In this document: positions 8,241-17,802 of the stretch, one piece after another | Layout: every line of letters starts with the position of its first letter | Numbering within the stretch: position 1 is the first letter of the stretch | Assembly (NCBI GenBank): GCA_016703535.1 | Contig: JADJBV010000001.1 | Location: 1,302,001 to 1,366,000 of the forward strand | Reading direction: 5' to 3' | Source of the DNA: Deltaproteobacteria bacterium | GTDB taxonomy: Bacteria; Myxococcota; Kuafuiibacteriia; Kuafuiibacteriales; Kuafuiibacteriaceae | DNA: 64,000 bases | The notes under the pieces: model-generated | Databases searched by the model: none | What the model saw: only the letters and a program-made list of their open reading frames with translations | What the model was told of the DNA's origin: nothing | Position numbers and translations under genes: made by a program

Positions 8241-9869
8241 TCAGCGCTTGAAGAAGCGCGACAGCCCGCTGGGCTTGTCTTCCTTGTCGGACTTCTTTTC
8301 CCGGGACTCGAGCAAACGCACCTCCCGTTCGGCGTCGGTGTGTCGGCGATCCAACTTCACCGCCTCTCGGAAGTGGTGGAGGGCCTCCCGATGTTTGTCC
8401 TGCGCCTTCAAGACCGATCCTGCGTAGAAGTGGATCTGGGCGTTTTTGTCGGCGCTCTTCAGGGCCTCGAGCAGGAGTCCATAGGCCTTCGGGATGGCTT
8501 CGTTGCGATCGATGGTGGTGTCCGCGTAGATCGACCAGGCGTAGTAGGCCCGGTATTCGCCGCTCGAGGGATCGTTGTCGATGGCGTACTTGAAGAGCTC
8601 GCGGGCCTTCTTGTACTCGCGCTTCTTGAGGAGCACCTGGGCCATCTTGAACTTGGTCCCCGCGTCCCGGATCCGCTCGGCCTTTTTGCCGTCACCCTTG
8701 ATGCGCTCATCGGCCCACAACTTCATGTATTCGACGCGGGAGGTGTCGTTGCTGAGGGTGTTGTAGGCCTCGTTCAGGCGGGCCGAGATCTCCCGGACCT
8801 TGCGGGCCAGATCTTCGTTGGTGGTCGGCGGGAAGGCGTCTGGGTGGTACTTCTTGGCGACCACCGTAAACAACTTGCGGAGGTCCGCCACTTCGGTCCG
8901 TTCGGTGGCGCCCAAGACCTCGAAGTGGCTCTTTTCGTTCATCGAGGCGTGCAGCTCTTCGATGTCCCGCTTCAGCTGAGGATCGATCTTGGCCGAGGTC
9001 GAACGGGGGGGCGCCACCCGATCCCCCGCCGAACCCGGGCTGAGGGGCGCCTCCGGCTCGGGAGGGAGCGGCGTAAAGGCACCTTGCCCCTTGAGCAGGG
9101 TGGCCTTCGGGATCGGGATCCCTTGGCTGGCCGGGACCAACTCCAGCGCCTCCTCCAAGGTCAGCAGCCGCAACATCGCTCGGACGGTCTTCCGGTTCAG
9201 GGCCCGCTCCAGCTGATCCGGCTTTCTGGGCTTCTCCAGGTAGTGGGCCAGGTGTTTTTGGTCGTCGGTCAGCTCGAGGCCGGGGAACACGGGCATCTTC
9301 CCGCGCAACTTGACCGCCTTCCCGAGCAGCGACTCGGTCAGGGCTCGGGTCTCTTCCTCCAAGGTGCCGGAGGCCAGGGCCCTGAGCAGGATCGGCCACC
9401 CCTCGGCCTCGACGCCCAACTCCCGGATCCGGCTGTTTTCGCCGGGGGCCGCCTTCCACTCTCCGGCCTTCAGCTGGAAGAGGTACATGGCCCGTTGTTC
9501 GACCTGCCGCTCCAGGGCCCGCTTGACGGCCATCGGATCGGTGCCGCCTTCGCAGAGCAAGGCACCCAACAAGGGCTTGGCGCCGTCCGGGGCCGCGGCC
9601 TGCAGCTCCAGGGCCTCGGTCAGCTGAGATTGGCTGACCGCGCCGTCCTTTTGGAGGAGTTCGCCCAGGTACGCCACTCCGTAGGCGGCGCCGGCGGCGT
9701 GGACCGGGTTGCCGTTGCGGAAGAAGAAGGCGGCGTCACCGCGATCGCTGCGCACCAAAAAACCGCCCGTGAACTGGGCCCGCACCGACAGCCAATACAA
9801 CTCCGAAAACCAGAGCCCATCGCCCAGCTGGCCCGCGGCGGGGCCCGAAAGATCGACCTGGGTACCCAT
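8241..9869 (-). CDS. DUF4388 (PATAN-like) protein with DnaJ and TPR domains
   Basis: About 542 aa from the ATG at 9867-9869, a start that follows directly on the stop of the upstream gene. The N-terminal region (FTGGFLVRSDRGDAAFFFRN, then GNPVHAAG) matches the DUF4388/PATAN type common in Myxococcota signalling proteins. A DnaJ domain begins near HFEVLG and keeps the HPD motif (YHPDAF), so it could stimulate a DnaK. TPR-like repeats follow (YKKARELFKYAIDNDPSSGE, HREALHHFREAVKLDRRH). The tail is basic and there is no signal peptide, so it is cytoplasmic. It may be a chaperone scaffold in signalling; the partner DnaK is not in the window. Confidence 0.8.
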   Translation of the reverse strand: MGTQVDLSGPAAGQLGDGLWFSELYWLSVRAQFTGGFLVRSDRGDAAFFFRNGNPVHAAGAAYGVAYLGELLQKDGAVSQSQLTEALELQAAAPDGAKPLLGALLCEGGTDPMAVKRALERQVEQRAMYLFQLKAGEWKAAPGENSRIRELGVEAEGWPILLRALASGTLEEETRALTESLLGKAVKLRGKMPVFPGLELTDDQKHLAHYLEKPRKPDQLERALNRKTVRAMLRLLTLEEALELVPASQGIPIPKATLLKGQGAFTPLPPEPEAPLSPGSAGDRVAPPRSTSAKIDPQLKRDIEELHASMNEKSHFEVLGATERTEVADLRKLFTVVAKKYHPDAFPPTTNEDLARKVREISARLNEAYNTLSNDTSRVEYMKLWADERIKGDGKKAERIRDAGTKFKMAQVLLKKREYKKARELFKYAIDNDPSSGEYRAYYAWSIYADTTIDRNEAIPKAYGLLLEALKSADKNAQIHFYAGSVLKAQDKHREALHHFREAVKLDRRHTDAEREVRLLESREKKSDKEDKPSGLSRFFKR

Positions 9870-9870
9870 C

Positions 9871-10653
9871 TCAGCTCCCACCCTCGCAGATGCCCAGGTC
9901 CCGCCTTGGGGAGGTGGTGACGTTGGGACGGGCCAAGACACAGTTTTCGCCGACGGCGCAGTTGAGCGCCCCGCCCACCTCACAGATCGGCAAACAACGC
10001 CTGGGGGCGGTGGTCTCGAAGGGGCGATCGCAGATCAAGGGGCGGCCGTTGTCGTCCTTCTTGCAGAACTCGTCGGCGCTGCAGAGCTGGAGGCGTTCGC
10101 CGACGCCGGCGGGGACGCAGGCGGTGACCGAACCGGCGCCGATCGGGTGGCAGGCCTGGTTGCCTCCACATGGCGAGACCCCGTTGGTGAAGGGATCACA
10201 AGGCGTAAAGCAGACGCCCGCCGAGTTGAAGATCACACACTGTCCGGGGGCTGGGCAGTTGTTGGGCGTGGTGCTGCAGACCCCCTCGGAGCAGACGCCG
10301 CCCCGTTCGGTGGCCCAACAAGTGGAGCCGACCGGGCACTGGGCCGCCACGTCCAGCGCCGACTCGGGGGTGGCGTAGTTGGTCGGCTGGCAGGTCGGCA
10401 GGCACCGCGGGCCTTGATCGTTGATCTGCTGGCAGATGGCGTTGCTGGCGCAGAGATCGTCACCGTTGTTGGCGGTGTCCTGGCTGCAGGACTTGAAGAG
10501 ATCGACCGAAGCCCGGCGCACGCAGCGATTGGCGGCGATCAAACAGACGTGGTTTTCGTCGCAAGGGCAGGGCAGATCTTCGATGTCATCGAAGTCGAGG
10601 GCCAAGGAACAACCCAAGGGGGCGGCCGCGAGAAGGAGCAGGAGGGCGCGCAT
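9871..10653 (-). CDS. Cys-rich secreted lipoprotein
   Basis: 260 aa. Signal peptide with a lipobox-like APLGCSL. The mature chain has about 28 Cys in short repeated units (LPCPCDENHVCL, NRCVRR, GSTCWATERGGVCSEGVC, LPICEVGG), resembling the Cys-rich surface lipoproteins abundant in Myxococcota. Disulfide-stabilised and extracytoplasmic. Its start overlaps by one base the stop of the upstream PEGA protein gene, and its stop lies one base before the start of the DnaJ/TPR gene, so the three genes form a tight transcription unit. Confidence 0.8.
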   Translation of the reverse strand: MRALLLLLAAAPLGCSLALDFDDIEDLPCPCDENHVCLIAANRCVRRASVDLFKSCSQDTANNGDDLCASNAICQQINDQGPRCLPTCQPTNYATPESALDVAAQCPVGSTCWATERGGVCSEGVCSTTPNNCPAPGQCVIFNSAGVCFTPCDPFTNGVSPCGGNQACHPIGAGSVTACVPAGVGERLQLCSADEFCKKDDNGRPLICDRPFETTAPRRCLPICEVGGALNCAVGENCVLARPNVTTSPRRDLGICEGGS

Positions 10654-12254
10654 CAGAAGGCCCCTCCGTACGTGACCAACATCCCGTCGTCGAGGGGCAC
10701 CACGCCCGCCCGCGGGCGGAGCAGCTCCTCCGGGGTCGGATCGCGGCTGCTGGAGATCAACAGGATCACCGTACCGCCCGCCACCAAAGCGCCGCCGCCG
10801 ATCAGGGTCAGGTCGGCCACCAAGGCGTTGGTCTTGCCCGTGTCTTGGAGGTCCCCCAGGTCGGGGCTGAGTTGGGAGGTCTCCCGGAAGTCGCTGTGGG
10901 CCACCTTGGCGAGGATCGCGAAGACGATCCCGGTGATGGCCGAGGCCGAACCCACGCCGATCATGGTCCAGCCGAGATAGACCTCACCGGGGGTGGAGGG
11001 TTGGGTCTGGACCATCGGCGGCACCACGCCCGTGGGGGGCGGAGCGCCGGGGCGGAAGTTGCCGCCGCTGCCGCCGCCGCTGTTTTGAGGGGGTGGGGTG
11101 CCCGAAAGCCCAAAGGCGCCCCCGGTCCCGCTCGGCGGAGGAGGGGTGGAACCGGGCTCTTTGCTGACCACCGCCAACAGGCGCGAGACGTATTGGTCCA
11201 GCTCGTTCTCGAAGGTGCTCTTTTCGACGCCCAACACCACCCGTTCGGTGGTCAGGCGCGTGCCGGTGGCCCCGTCGAAGACTCCACCGACCAGGGTGGC
11301 GTCGCTGCCGCTTTGGGAGACCGCCACGAAGATCAAGGTGTCCGCCACCAGCTGACGGGTCAGGCTGCGCAGCGAACCTCCCATCGCCTCGGCCGGCACT
11401 TCTTCAGCGGCCCGGGCCACCAAATCTCGCAGCTCGGCGCCGCGTTTGATCCCGAGCAGCCGGGTCTGGCTGGTGATCCGCTGGTTGGGCGCGACCTCCA
11501 GCGGCGCGCCGTGGGTGGTGTAGCCAACCTTCTCGAGCCGCAGGTAGTGGGTGCCGGCCAACAGGTCATCGATGGTGACCGGCGTAACGCCCTCGAAGCG
11601 CCCGTCCACGTAGACCGCGGCGTAAGGCGGGGTCGAGTAGACCTCGACGCTGCCGCTTTTGGTGGCCTCGATCCGTTGGGTCGCCTTCTCGAAGACCTTG
11701 GTGACCGTGGGTGGGAAGCCGTCGAGTTGGTAGCTGGCGTTGACGGTCAACAGCTCGACGAAGGTGCTTTCGGCCTCGTCGGCCGAACCTCGGAGGGTCA
11801 AAGCACCCCCCAAATAGGCCAACGCGGTGGTCAACTCCTCCAGGTCGCCCAGCAGAGGGCCGGTCTCTTGATACAGGCTGACCGCCTGGCCCAGACGGGC
11901 GATGGCCTCGTCCAACACCAGCGCGTCGTAGGCCCGTCGACCATCGGCCAGGGCCGCCCGGGCCCGCTCCAGGGTCTCCTCTTCCCGGGTCCTGGGATCC
12001 CCGGAAAAAACCCGGGCCGGCTCCAGGAGGCGCAAGGTGGTGATCCGAGAGATCCGGGACTTGAGGGCCGCGTCGACCACGGTGGCGGCCTTTTGCGCCG
12101 ACGGATCCCGGGCCACCGCAAAGGCGGCGGTCGCTTGGATCTCGGGGGCGGCCAAGATGGTCCCGGCCCACGGCAGGGAGAGGAGGGTCAGGAGCCCACC
12201 CAGGGCTACCCGGGGAACCGCGGAGGGCTGTGCCAATTCTCGACGCTGGGACAC
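10653..12254 (-). CDS. PEGA-domain envelope protein
   Basis: 533 aa from a GTG. Signal sequence (LGGLLTLLSLPWAGTILAAP), a helical TPR-like region, then a PEGA repeat (GSVEVYSTPPYAAVYVDGRF, TPVTIDDLLAGTHYLRLEK). A Gly/Pro-rich linker follows, then two hydrophobic segments (SASAITGIVFAILAKV and LIGGGALVAGGTVILLI) near the C-terminus. It has the same general plan as the PEGA protein at 4065-5414, which suggests paralogues. First gene of a unit with the Cys-rich lipoprotein and DnaJ/TPR genes. Divergent from the gene at 12316. Confidence 0.75.
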   Translation of the reverse strand: MSQRRELAQPSAVPRVALGGLLTLLSLPWAGTILAAPEIQATAAFAVARDPSAQKAATVVDAALKSRISRITTLRLLEPARVFSGDPRTREEETLERARAALADGRRAYDALVLDEAIARLGQAVSLYQETGPLLGDLEELTTALAYLGGALTLRGSADEAESTFVELLTVNASYQLDGFPPTVTKVFEKATQRIEATKSGSVEVYSTPPYAAVYVDGRFEGVTPVTIDDLLAGTHYLRLEKVGYTTHGAPLEVAPNQRITSQTRLLGIKRGAELRDLVARAAEEVPAEAMGGSLRSLTRQLVADTLIFVAVSQSGSDATLVGGVFDGATGTRLTTERVVLGVEKSTFENELDQYVSRLLAVVSKEPGSTPPPPSGTGGAFGLSGTPPPQNSGGGSGGNFRPGAPPPTGVVPPMVQTQPSTPGEVYLGWTMIGVGSASAITGIVFAILAKVAHSDFRETSQLSPDLGDLQDTGKTNALVADLTLIGGGALVAGGTVILLISSSRDPTPEELLRPRAGVVPLDDGMLVTYGGAF

Positions 12255-12315
12255 GGTAAGCCGCTCCAGGCTATCACTCCTCCCGGAGGAGCGGCTACCA
12301 TGGGCACGGCTTCGG

Positions 12316-13122
12316 ATGAGACGTCAGGTTCAGCACATCGGGTGGGTCGTGGTCGGGCTCCTGGCGTTCACCGCTCAGGCCGAAGCTCGACCCCTCACCA
12401 TGCGGATGGCCGAACGGGCGATCGATCGGGGCTTCTACGCGGAGTTGGCGGGGGACTACGCCGGGGCCCGGGACGCGCTGCGGGGGCTCTCGGACACCTC
12501 GACCCTGGCCGAAGACGCGCCGGGCCGAGCCCGGATCGCCACCTGGCTCCGGGGGTTGGACGAGCGGGAAGCGGCCTTCAGCCAGCTGGGCAAGACCGCC
12601 CAAGGCTACGCCCGGGCCTACGCCACCCTGCGGGAGTTCGGTCCCTCTCGGGAGGACCTGCTTTGGGGGCGAGCCCTCCGAGACGTGCAGGGCCTGAAGG
12701 CGGCGCAAACCGACCACGGCGTGGTGCTCCGGCCCGATCTCCTGAAGGGCGTCGAGCCCGGGGACGTCGGGATCGATCGGCTGCGGCAATACCTCTCCCA
12801 ACGAGGGGTCAAGGTCGGCGAAGGCGGTCGCTTCGAGGTGCGGATCAACCTGGACGCCAGTCAGGTGGGCGAGGTGGCCGGTGGGCGCCGAGTGATCGGC
12901 GAGACCTCTTTCGTCCTGCGCGATCTTCAGCACAAAAATGAAGTGGTGGGATCGTTGTCCAAGTCCCGGGCCGAGGTGCGGCGTCAGACCGACGCGGCCC
13001 GACGTTTCGTGATCCGCCGGGTGATGGACGACGCCGGCCACGCCTTGGTCTTCTGCTTCCGCGCGCAGCTCCTCGAAGACGCGGCCAACTTTGACAGCAA
13101 CTTCAAGGTGCGGTCCAACTAG
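12316..13122 (+). CDS. Hypothetical exported protein
   Basis: 268 aa from the ATG at 12316. A signal peptide is visible (WVVVGLLAFTAQAEA). The mature part starts with a helical region (RAIDRGFYAELAGDYAGARD) and ends with a region rich in charged residues. No family recognised. An excellent Shine-Dalgarno (GGAGGAG) precedes the ATG at 12300, but that ATG is in another frame whose product looks like a shadow, so the real start has a poor site. The stop lies six bases before a receptor kinase start, so the two are probably cotranscribed. Confidence 0.65.
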   Translation: MRRQVQHIGWVVVGLLAFTAQAEARPLTMRMAERAIDRGFYAELAGDYAGARDALRGLSDTSTLAEDAPGRARIATWLRGLDEREAAFSQLGKTAQGYARAYATLREFGPSREDLLWGRALRDVQGLKAAQTDHGVVLRPDLLKGVEPGDVGIDRLRQYLSQRGVKVGEGGRFEVRINLDASQVGEVAGGRRVIGETSFVLRDLQHKNEVVGSLSKSRAEVRRQTDAARRFVIRRVMDDAGHALVFCFRAQLLEDAANFDSNFKVRSN

Positions 13123-13127
13123 GGGCG

Positions 13128-14990
13128 GTGCCCCCGCGGAGCTTCGGGAAGTACGAGGTCTTGGCCCGCCTCGCCACCGGGGGCGCGGCGAGCATCTTCT
13201 TGGCCCGTCAACCGGGGGCCGCTGGCTTCACCAAGTTGGTGGCGCTCAAGACCTTGTTGGCGGAGCGCAGCCAAGACGAAGACTTCGTGGCGATGTTCCT
13301 CGACGAGGCCCGCTTGGCGGCGCGCCTCAACCACCCCAACTGCGTTCAGATCTACGACCTGGGTCGGATCAGGAGCGTCTACTACATTTCGATGGAGTAC
13401 ATCTTCGGCGAGACGTTGTGGAACCTACTGACCACCGTCACCAAGCTGAAGACCCCGCTGCCGCCGGCCCACGTCGCGGCGATCATCGCCTCGGTCTGCG
13501 ACGGACTGCACCACGCCCACGAGCTGAAGGACGCCCAAGGCCGGCCATATCACTTGGTGCATCGAGACGTCTCACCGCAGAACGTGATGATCACCTTCGA
13601 GGGCCAGACCAAGGTGGTCGACTTCGGCATCGCCAAGGCGGAGACCGGGCGGGCCCCGACCATCGCGGGCATCGTCAAAGGCAAGTTCAGCTACATGTCC
13701 CCCGAGCAGATCACCGGCTCGGCGGTCGATCGTCGCAGCGACATCTTCTCCTTGGGCATCGTGATGTTCGAGTGCCTGGCCAGCCGGCGCCTTTATCGGG
13801 GGGACACGCCGGAGGAGATCGCCAAGTTGATCTTGGAGCACCGGGCCCCGCGCCTCCGGGACGTGGTGCCGGACATCCCGTTGCCCCTCGACGAGATCTG
13901 CGCCACCGCACTTTCGCGCCACCCTTCGAAGCGTTTTCAGTCGGCCCAGCAGATGGCCGACGCGCTCCGGGTCTACCTGGACGAGGTGCGCCACAACCAA
14001 GGTGCGTCCCACTTGGCGCGGCTGATGGTCGAGCGATTCGGCGGGATGATCGAGGAGCGGCGTCAGGTCTACGAGGCGGCTTTGATGCCGAGCTACGACG
14101 AGGCGGCCTTGATCAAGGTCCTCGACGCTCGGCCGGTCCGGGAGCTGGATCTGTTCCCCGAGGAGCGCCCGGTGGCCCCGGACTTTCACGAGGAGACGAT
14201 CGACGATCAAAAGAAGCGCAAGAAGGAGGAGGCGCTCCATCCCTTCCGAGGAGCGCCCAACTCGGCGGTGACCGGTCCAGTCGAGGGCCCCAGCTCCGGC
14301 GAACACCATGGCGCGGGCTTTCGGGTGGAGCTGACCGGCGCTGGCGGCGCGGTCTCCCAAATCTCGGTGTTGCCCGAGGACACCCCGGCCGATGACCAAA
14401 GCCACCCTCAGGTGGCGGTGGTGGCGGAAGACGGCGCCGAGAGCAAGACCCAGTTCGATCCGGCGCCCCCGGTGGTCGGTGACACCGCGCCCCGGCCCGC
14501 GGCCCGCGCCGAAACAGGGTTCGCCGACACCCAGATCCGGCAAGCCTCGGATCCCAGCGCCAACGAACTCACCGAAACCAACGAATACGAAAGTTACCGC
14601 GATCCCACGCCGTTCAACGGGATCAACGGGGTGGTGCCGGCCCGCCCGGTCTCGGAGGCCGACAGCTCCGAAACTCCGCCGGGGCCCGAGGCCCCCAAGG
14701 AGGAGGCGGTGACCCTCCCGCCGCCTTACGCCGGGGTGTTGGAGCCCTTGAGCCCATCGGCCAACACCGCCCCCCCGTCTCCACGGCCCCAGATCGAGGT
14801 CTCACCTCAGCTCACGCCGCGTCCCGTGTTGGTCACGCCTGCCCCCGCCGCTCCTTCGGTCCTGGTTCGGGTCGCCGAGGACTCGGGGCGCCGCTACACC
14901 ACCGCCGCTCTTTTGGCGGCCCTCGGTTTTGGGATCTCGATCGGCTTGGTGTTGGGCGTGATCCTGGCCCGCTTGGTGTTGGGCGCCTGA
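13128..14990 (+). CDS. Ser/Thr protein kinase with C-terminal membrane anchor
   Basis: 620 aa from a GTG. Kinase domain about residues 8-285: LATGGAASIFLA, ATP lysine K41 (VALKT), HRDVSPQN near 145, DFG near 165, MSPE in the activation segment. A long acidic and proline-rich cytoplasmic linker follows. The protein ends in a hydrophobic helix (about 591-619, LLAALGFGISIGLVLGVILA) with almost nothing beyond it. It is therefore a tail-anchored kinase without an external sensor, unlike its PEGA-bearing neighbours. The partner gene just upstream encodes an exported protein; the PP2C gene lies on the opposite strand just downstream. Confidence 0.9.
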   Translation: MPPRSFGKYEVLARLATGGAASIFLARQPGAAGFTKLVALKTLLAERSQDEDFVAMFLDEARLAARLNHPNCVQIYDLGRIRSVYYISMEYIFGETLWNLLTTVTKLKTPLPPAHVAAIIASVCDGLHHAHELKDAQGRPYHLVHRDVSPQNVMITFEGQTKVVDFGIAKAETGRAPTIAGIVKGKFSYMSPEQITGSAVDRRSDIFSLGIVMFECLASRRLYRGDTPEEIAKLILEHRAPRLRDVVPDIPLPLDEICATALSRHPSKRFQSAQQMADALRVYLDEVRHNQGASHLARLMVERFGGMIEERRQVYEAALMPSYDEAALIKVLDARPVRELDLFPEERPVAPDFHEETIDDQKKRKKEEALHPFRGAPNSAVTGPVEGPSSGEHHGAGFRVELTGAGGAVSQISVLPEDTPADDQSHPQVAVVAEDGAESKTQFDPAPPVVGDTAPRPAARAETGFADTQIRQASDPSANELTETNEYESYRDPTPFNGINGVVPARPVSEADSSETPPGPEAPKEEAVTLPPPYAGVLEPLSPSANTAPPSPRPQIEVSPQLTPRPVLVTPAPAAPSVLVRVAEDSGRRYTTAALLAALGFGISIGLVLGVILARLVLGA

Positions 14991-15003
14991 GCACCCCGGG
15001 CGG

Positions 15004-15783
<780 letters not shown>

Positions 15784-15918
15784 CGTTTCTTTGCCCGGAC
15801 CTCAAGTCAAGCGGGGTCCTTGGGGTCCCGGTCCGGCAAAGCCGGCCCACCCCTCTGCGCCCGCAGGGCTCACTGCGCGCCTCTGGCTTGCTTGGCCGCG
15901 GGTCGAGGTCGTCTGCGC

Positions 15919-16863
15919 TCAGGCCTCGAAGGGCACCAACACCCGGTCCCCGTGGACCACCCCCCGGTCATCACCGGCCAGCAGGTCCCGGCGCACCAGG
16001 GCGCCGCCGCGGAACTGCTCGCCCCGCCGGACCACCACCTTCGCCCCGATCACCACGTCCTCGAGGTGGGCGCCTGCCTCGATCGTCGCGCCCTCCCATA
16101 AGATGGCCCGTCGCACCTGGGCCCCCGGCTGGATCACGACGTCGGGTCCCGCGATCACCTGGGGGCTGTCGACCCCAATCATCTGCAGATCGAAGTAGCG
16201 TCTCAGGGTCGAGAACTCCCACCAACGGCCTTCGGGGGCCAGGTGCGCGTGGACTCGGCGGTCCGCGATCAGCGGCGGATAGACATCGGCGACGGTGTCC
16301 GAAAACCGCGGCTCGAGGCCGGCCAACACCGACGGACCGAGGATGTGGATGCCGGTGAAGAGCAGCGGGGCCGGGCCGCTCGGGATCCGACCCTCGCCGA
16401 AGCCGCTCACCCAAGGACCGTCGACGAGGACCTCCCGGAAGTGTTCCCGGGCCGGGTTGGGCCGCAACACCATGGTCACCGAGGCGCCGCTCTTCTGATG
16501 GGCGCGCTGGACCGCCGCCAGATCGAGATCGGTGTGGAGTTTGCCGTTGACCACCAACACGGCCTCGGTGGGGTCGAGGAGGCCCCGATCCCGGGCCAAG
16601 GCCAAGCCACCGGCGGTGCCCAAGATCTGATCTTCGTGGCTGAACTCGATCCGCAGGCCCGGCAGATCCACCAGCGCCCGTCGGATCGACTCGGGTTGAT
16701 GGTGGGTGTTGACCACCAGCCGATCAAAGCCGTGACCGCCCAGCCACTCAGCCAAACCGGCGATCAACGGGCGCCCCAAAAACGGGACCGCCGGCTTGCC
16801 TCGGTCGGCCGTCAAGGGCCACAGGCGGGTGCCGAGCCCCGCGGCCAGGATCATCGCTTGCAC
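15919..16863 (-). CDS. Sugar-phosphate nucleotidyltransferase with left-handed helix tail
   Basis: 314 aa. The N-terminal signature of NDP-sugar pyrophosphorylases is clear (LAAGLGTRLWPLTADRGKPA), followed by GTAGGLALARD and VNGKLHTDLD, the metal-binding region. The C-terminal part has hexapeptide-like repeats (VVIQPGAQVRRAILWEGATI, EAGAHLEDVVIGAKVVV). It makes an NDP-sugar from a sugar phosphate and an NTP; the substrate is undetermined (MurNAc-, mannose- or glucose-phosphate are options). Standalone, upstream of the PP2C gene on the same strand with a 135-base gap. Divergent from the MBL hydrolase. Confidence 0.85.
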   Translation of the reverse strand: MQAMILAAGLGTRLWPLTADRGKPAVPFLGRPLIAGLAEWLGGHGFDRLVVNTHHQPESIRRALVDLPGLRIEFSHEDQILGTAGGLALARDRGLLDPTEAVLVVNGKLHTDLDLAAVQRAHQKSGASVTMVLRPNPAREHFREVLVDGPWVSGFGEGRIPSGPAPLLFTGIHILGPSVLAGLEPRFSDTVADVYPPLIADRRVHAHLAPEGRWWEFSTLRRYFDLQMIGVDSPQVIAGPDVVIQPGAQVRRAILWEGATIEAGAHLEDVVIGAKVVVRRGEQFRGGALVRRDLLAGDDRGVVHGDRVLVPFEA

Positions 16864-16883
16864 GGCCGCATCCTAGATCATAT

Positions 16884-17759
16884 TTGCGGAGCGTGCGGAT
16901 CGGAGCGATCGAGGTGTTGGCCGTCGACGACGGGCGCTTTTGGCTCGACGGCGGCTCGATGTTCGGGGTCGTCCCGCAGGCGTTGTGGAGGAAGAGCAAC
17001 CCGCCCGATGAAGAAGGCCGCATCGAGTTGGCCCTCCGCTGTCTGTTGCTCCGGGCCGAAGGTCGGGTGTTGTTGGTGGACACCGGCATCGGTGATCACT
17101 GGCCCGCCGAAGAAGCCGCCCGCTTCCGCATCGATCGGGCCCCCGGGCTCCTGGGCGCTCTGGCCCAACAAGGCCTCGGGCCCGACGACGTCACCGACGT
17201 GATCCTCACCCACCTCCACTTCGACCACGCGGGCGGGGCGGTGCAAAAAGGCCCATCCGGCTTGGTTCCCACCTTCAAAAAAGCGCGACACCACCTGCAG
17301 CGCCGAAACTTCGCCCACGGGCAGCGCCCCTTCGCGCGGGACAAGGCCAGCTACCTGGCGCGACTCATCACCCCTTTGATCGGAGGCGTCGAATGGACGC
17401 TCTACGACGGCCCCGCCCAGATCTTGCCGGGCCTCGACGTCTTGCCCTTCGAAGGCCACACCCCGGGGCAACAGCTGATCCGGGTTCGGGATCCGCAACA
17501 ACGCACCGGCTGGTTGTTGTACGGCGCCGACATCGTGCCGACCTCCAGCCACCTCTCTCCGCCCTTCGTGATGGGCTACGACCTCCAGCCCGACGTCACC
17601 GCCAAGGAGAAGGCTCGGCTGATCCATCGGGCCATCGAGGACCACGGCATCTTGGTCTTCGAGCACGATCCCAAGATCGACGCGGCCTCGGTGACGCGGG
17701 ACGAAAAGGGGCGCCCAGTGGTCGAGCGGGTGATCTCTCTTCGGGCCCCCACTCACTAA
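16884..17759 (+). CDS. MBL-fold metal-dependent hydrolase
   Basis: 291 aa from TTG 16884; GTG 16893 is a credible alternative. Metallo-beta-lactamase fold with the zinc motif THLHFDHAGG, the second His-containing motif in EGHTPGQQ, then YGADIVPT and a late FEHDP His. It lacks a signal peptide, so it is cytoplasmic. It resembles the broad lactonase/quorum-quenching and glyoxalase-like MBL group, but the substrate cannot be assigned. Stands between two divergent or convergent signalling genes. Confidence 0.85.
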   Translation: MRSVRIGAIEVLAVDDGRFWLDGGSMFGVVPQALWRKSNPPDEEGRIELALRCLLLRAEGRVLLVDTGIGDHWPAEEAARFRIDRAPGLLGALAQQGLGPDDVTDVILTHLHFDHAGGAVQKGPSGLVPTFKKARHHLQRRNFAHGQRPFARDKASYLARLITPLIGGVEWTLYDGPAQILPGLDVLPFEGHTPGQQLIRVRDPQQRTGWLLYGADIVPTSSHLSPPFVMGYDLQPDVTAKEKARLIHRAIEDHGILVFEHDPKIDAASVTRDEKGRPVVERVISLRAPTH

Positions 17760-17802
17760 GCCTCGGGCGGTGCACCCGGGGTCCTCGGTCCACTGGGTTG
17801 GA

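Noticed and set aside
10845..12941. 698-residue plus-strand ORF
   Set aside because: Antisense to the PEGA gene and out of frame with the gene at 12316. It contains an ATG with a strong Shine-Dalgarno at 12300, but the product has no protein-like character.
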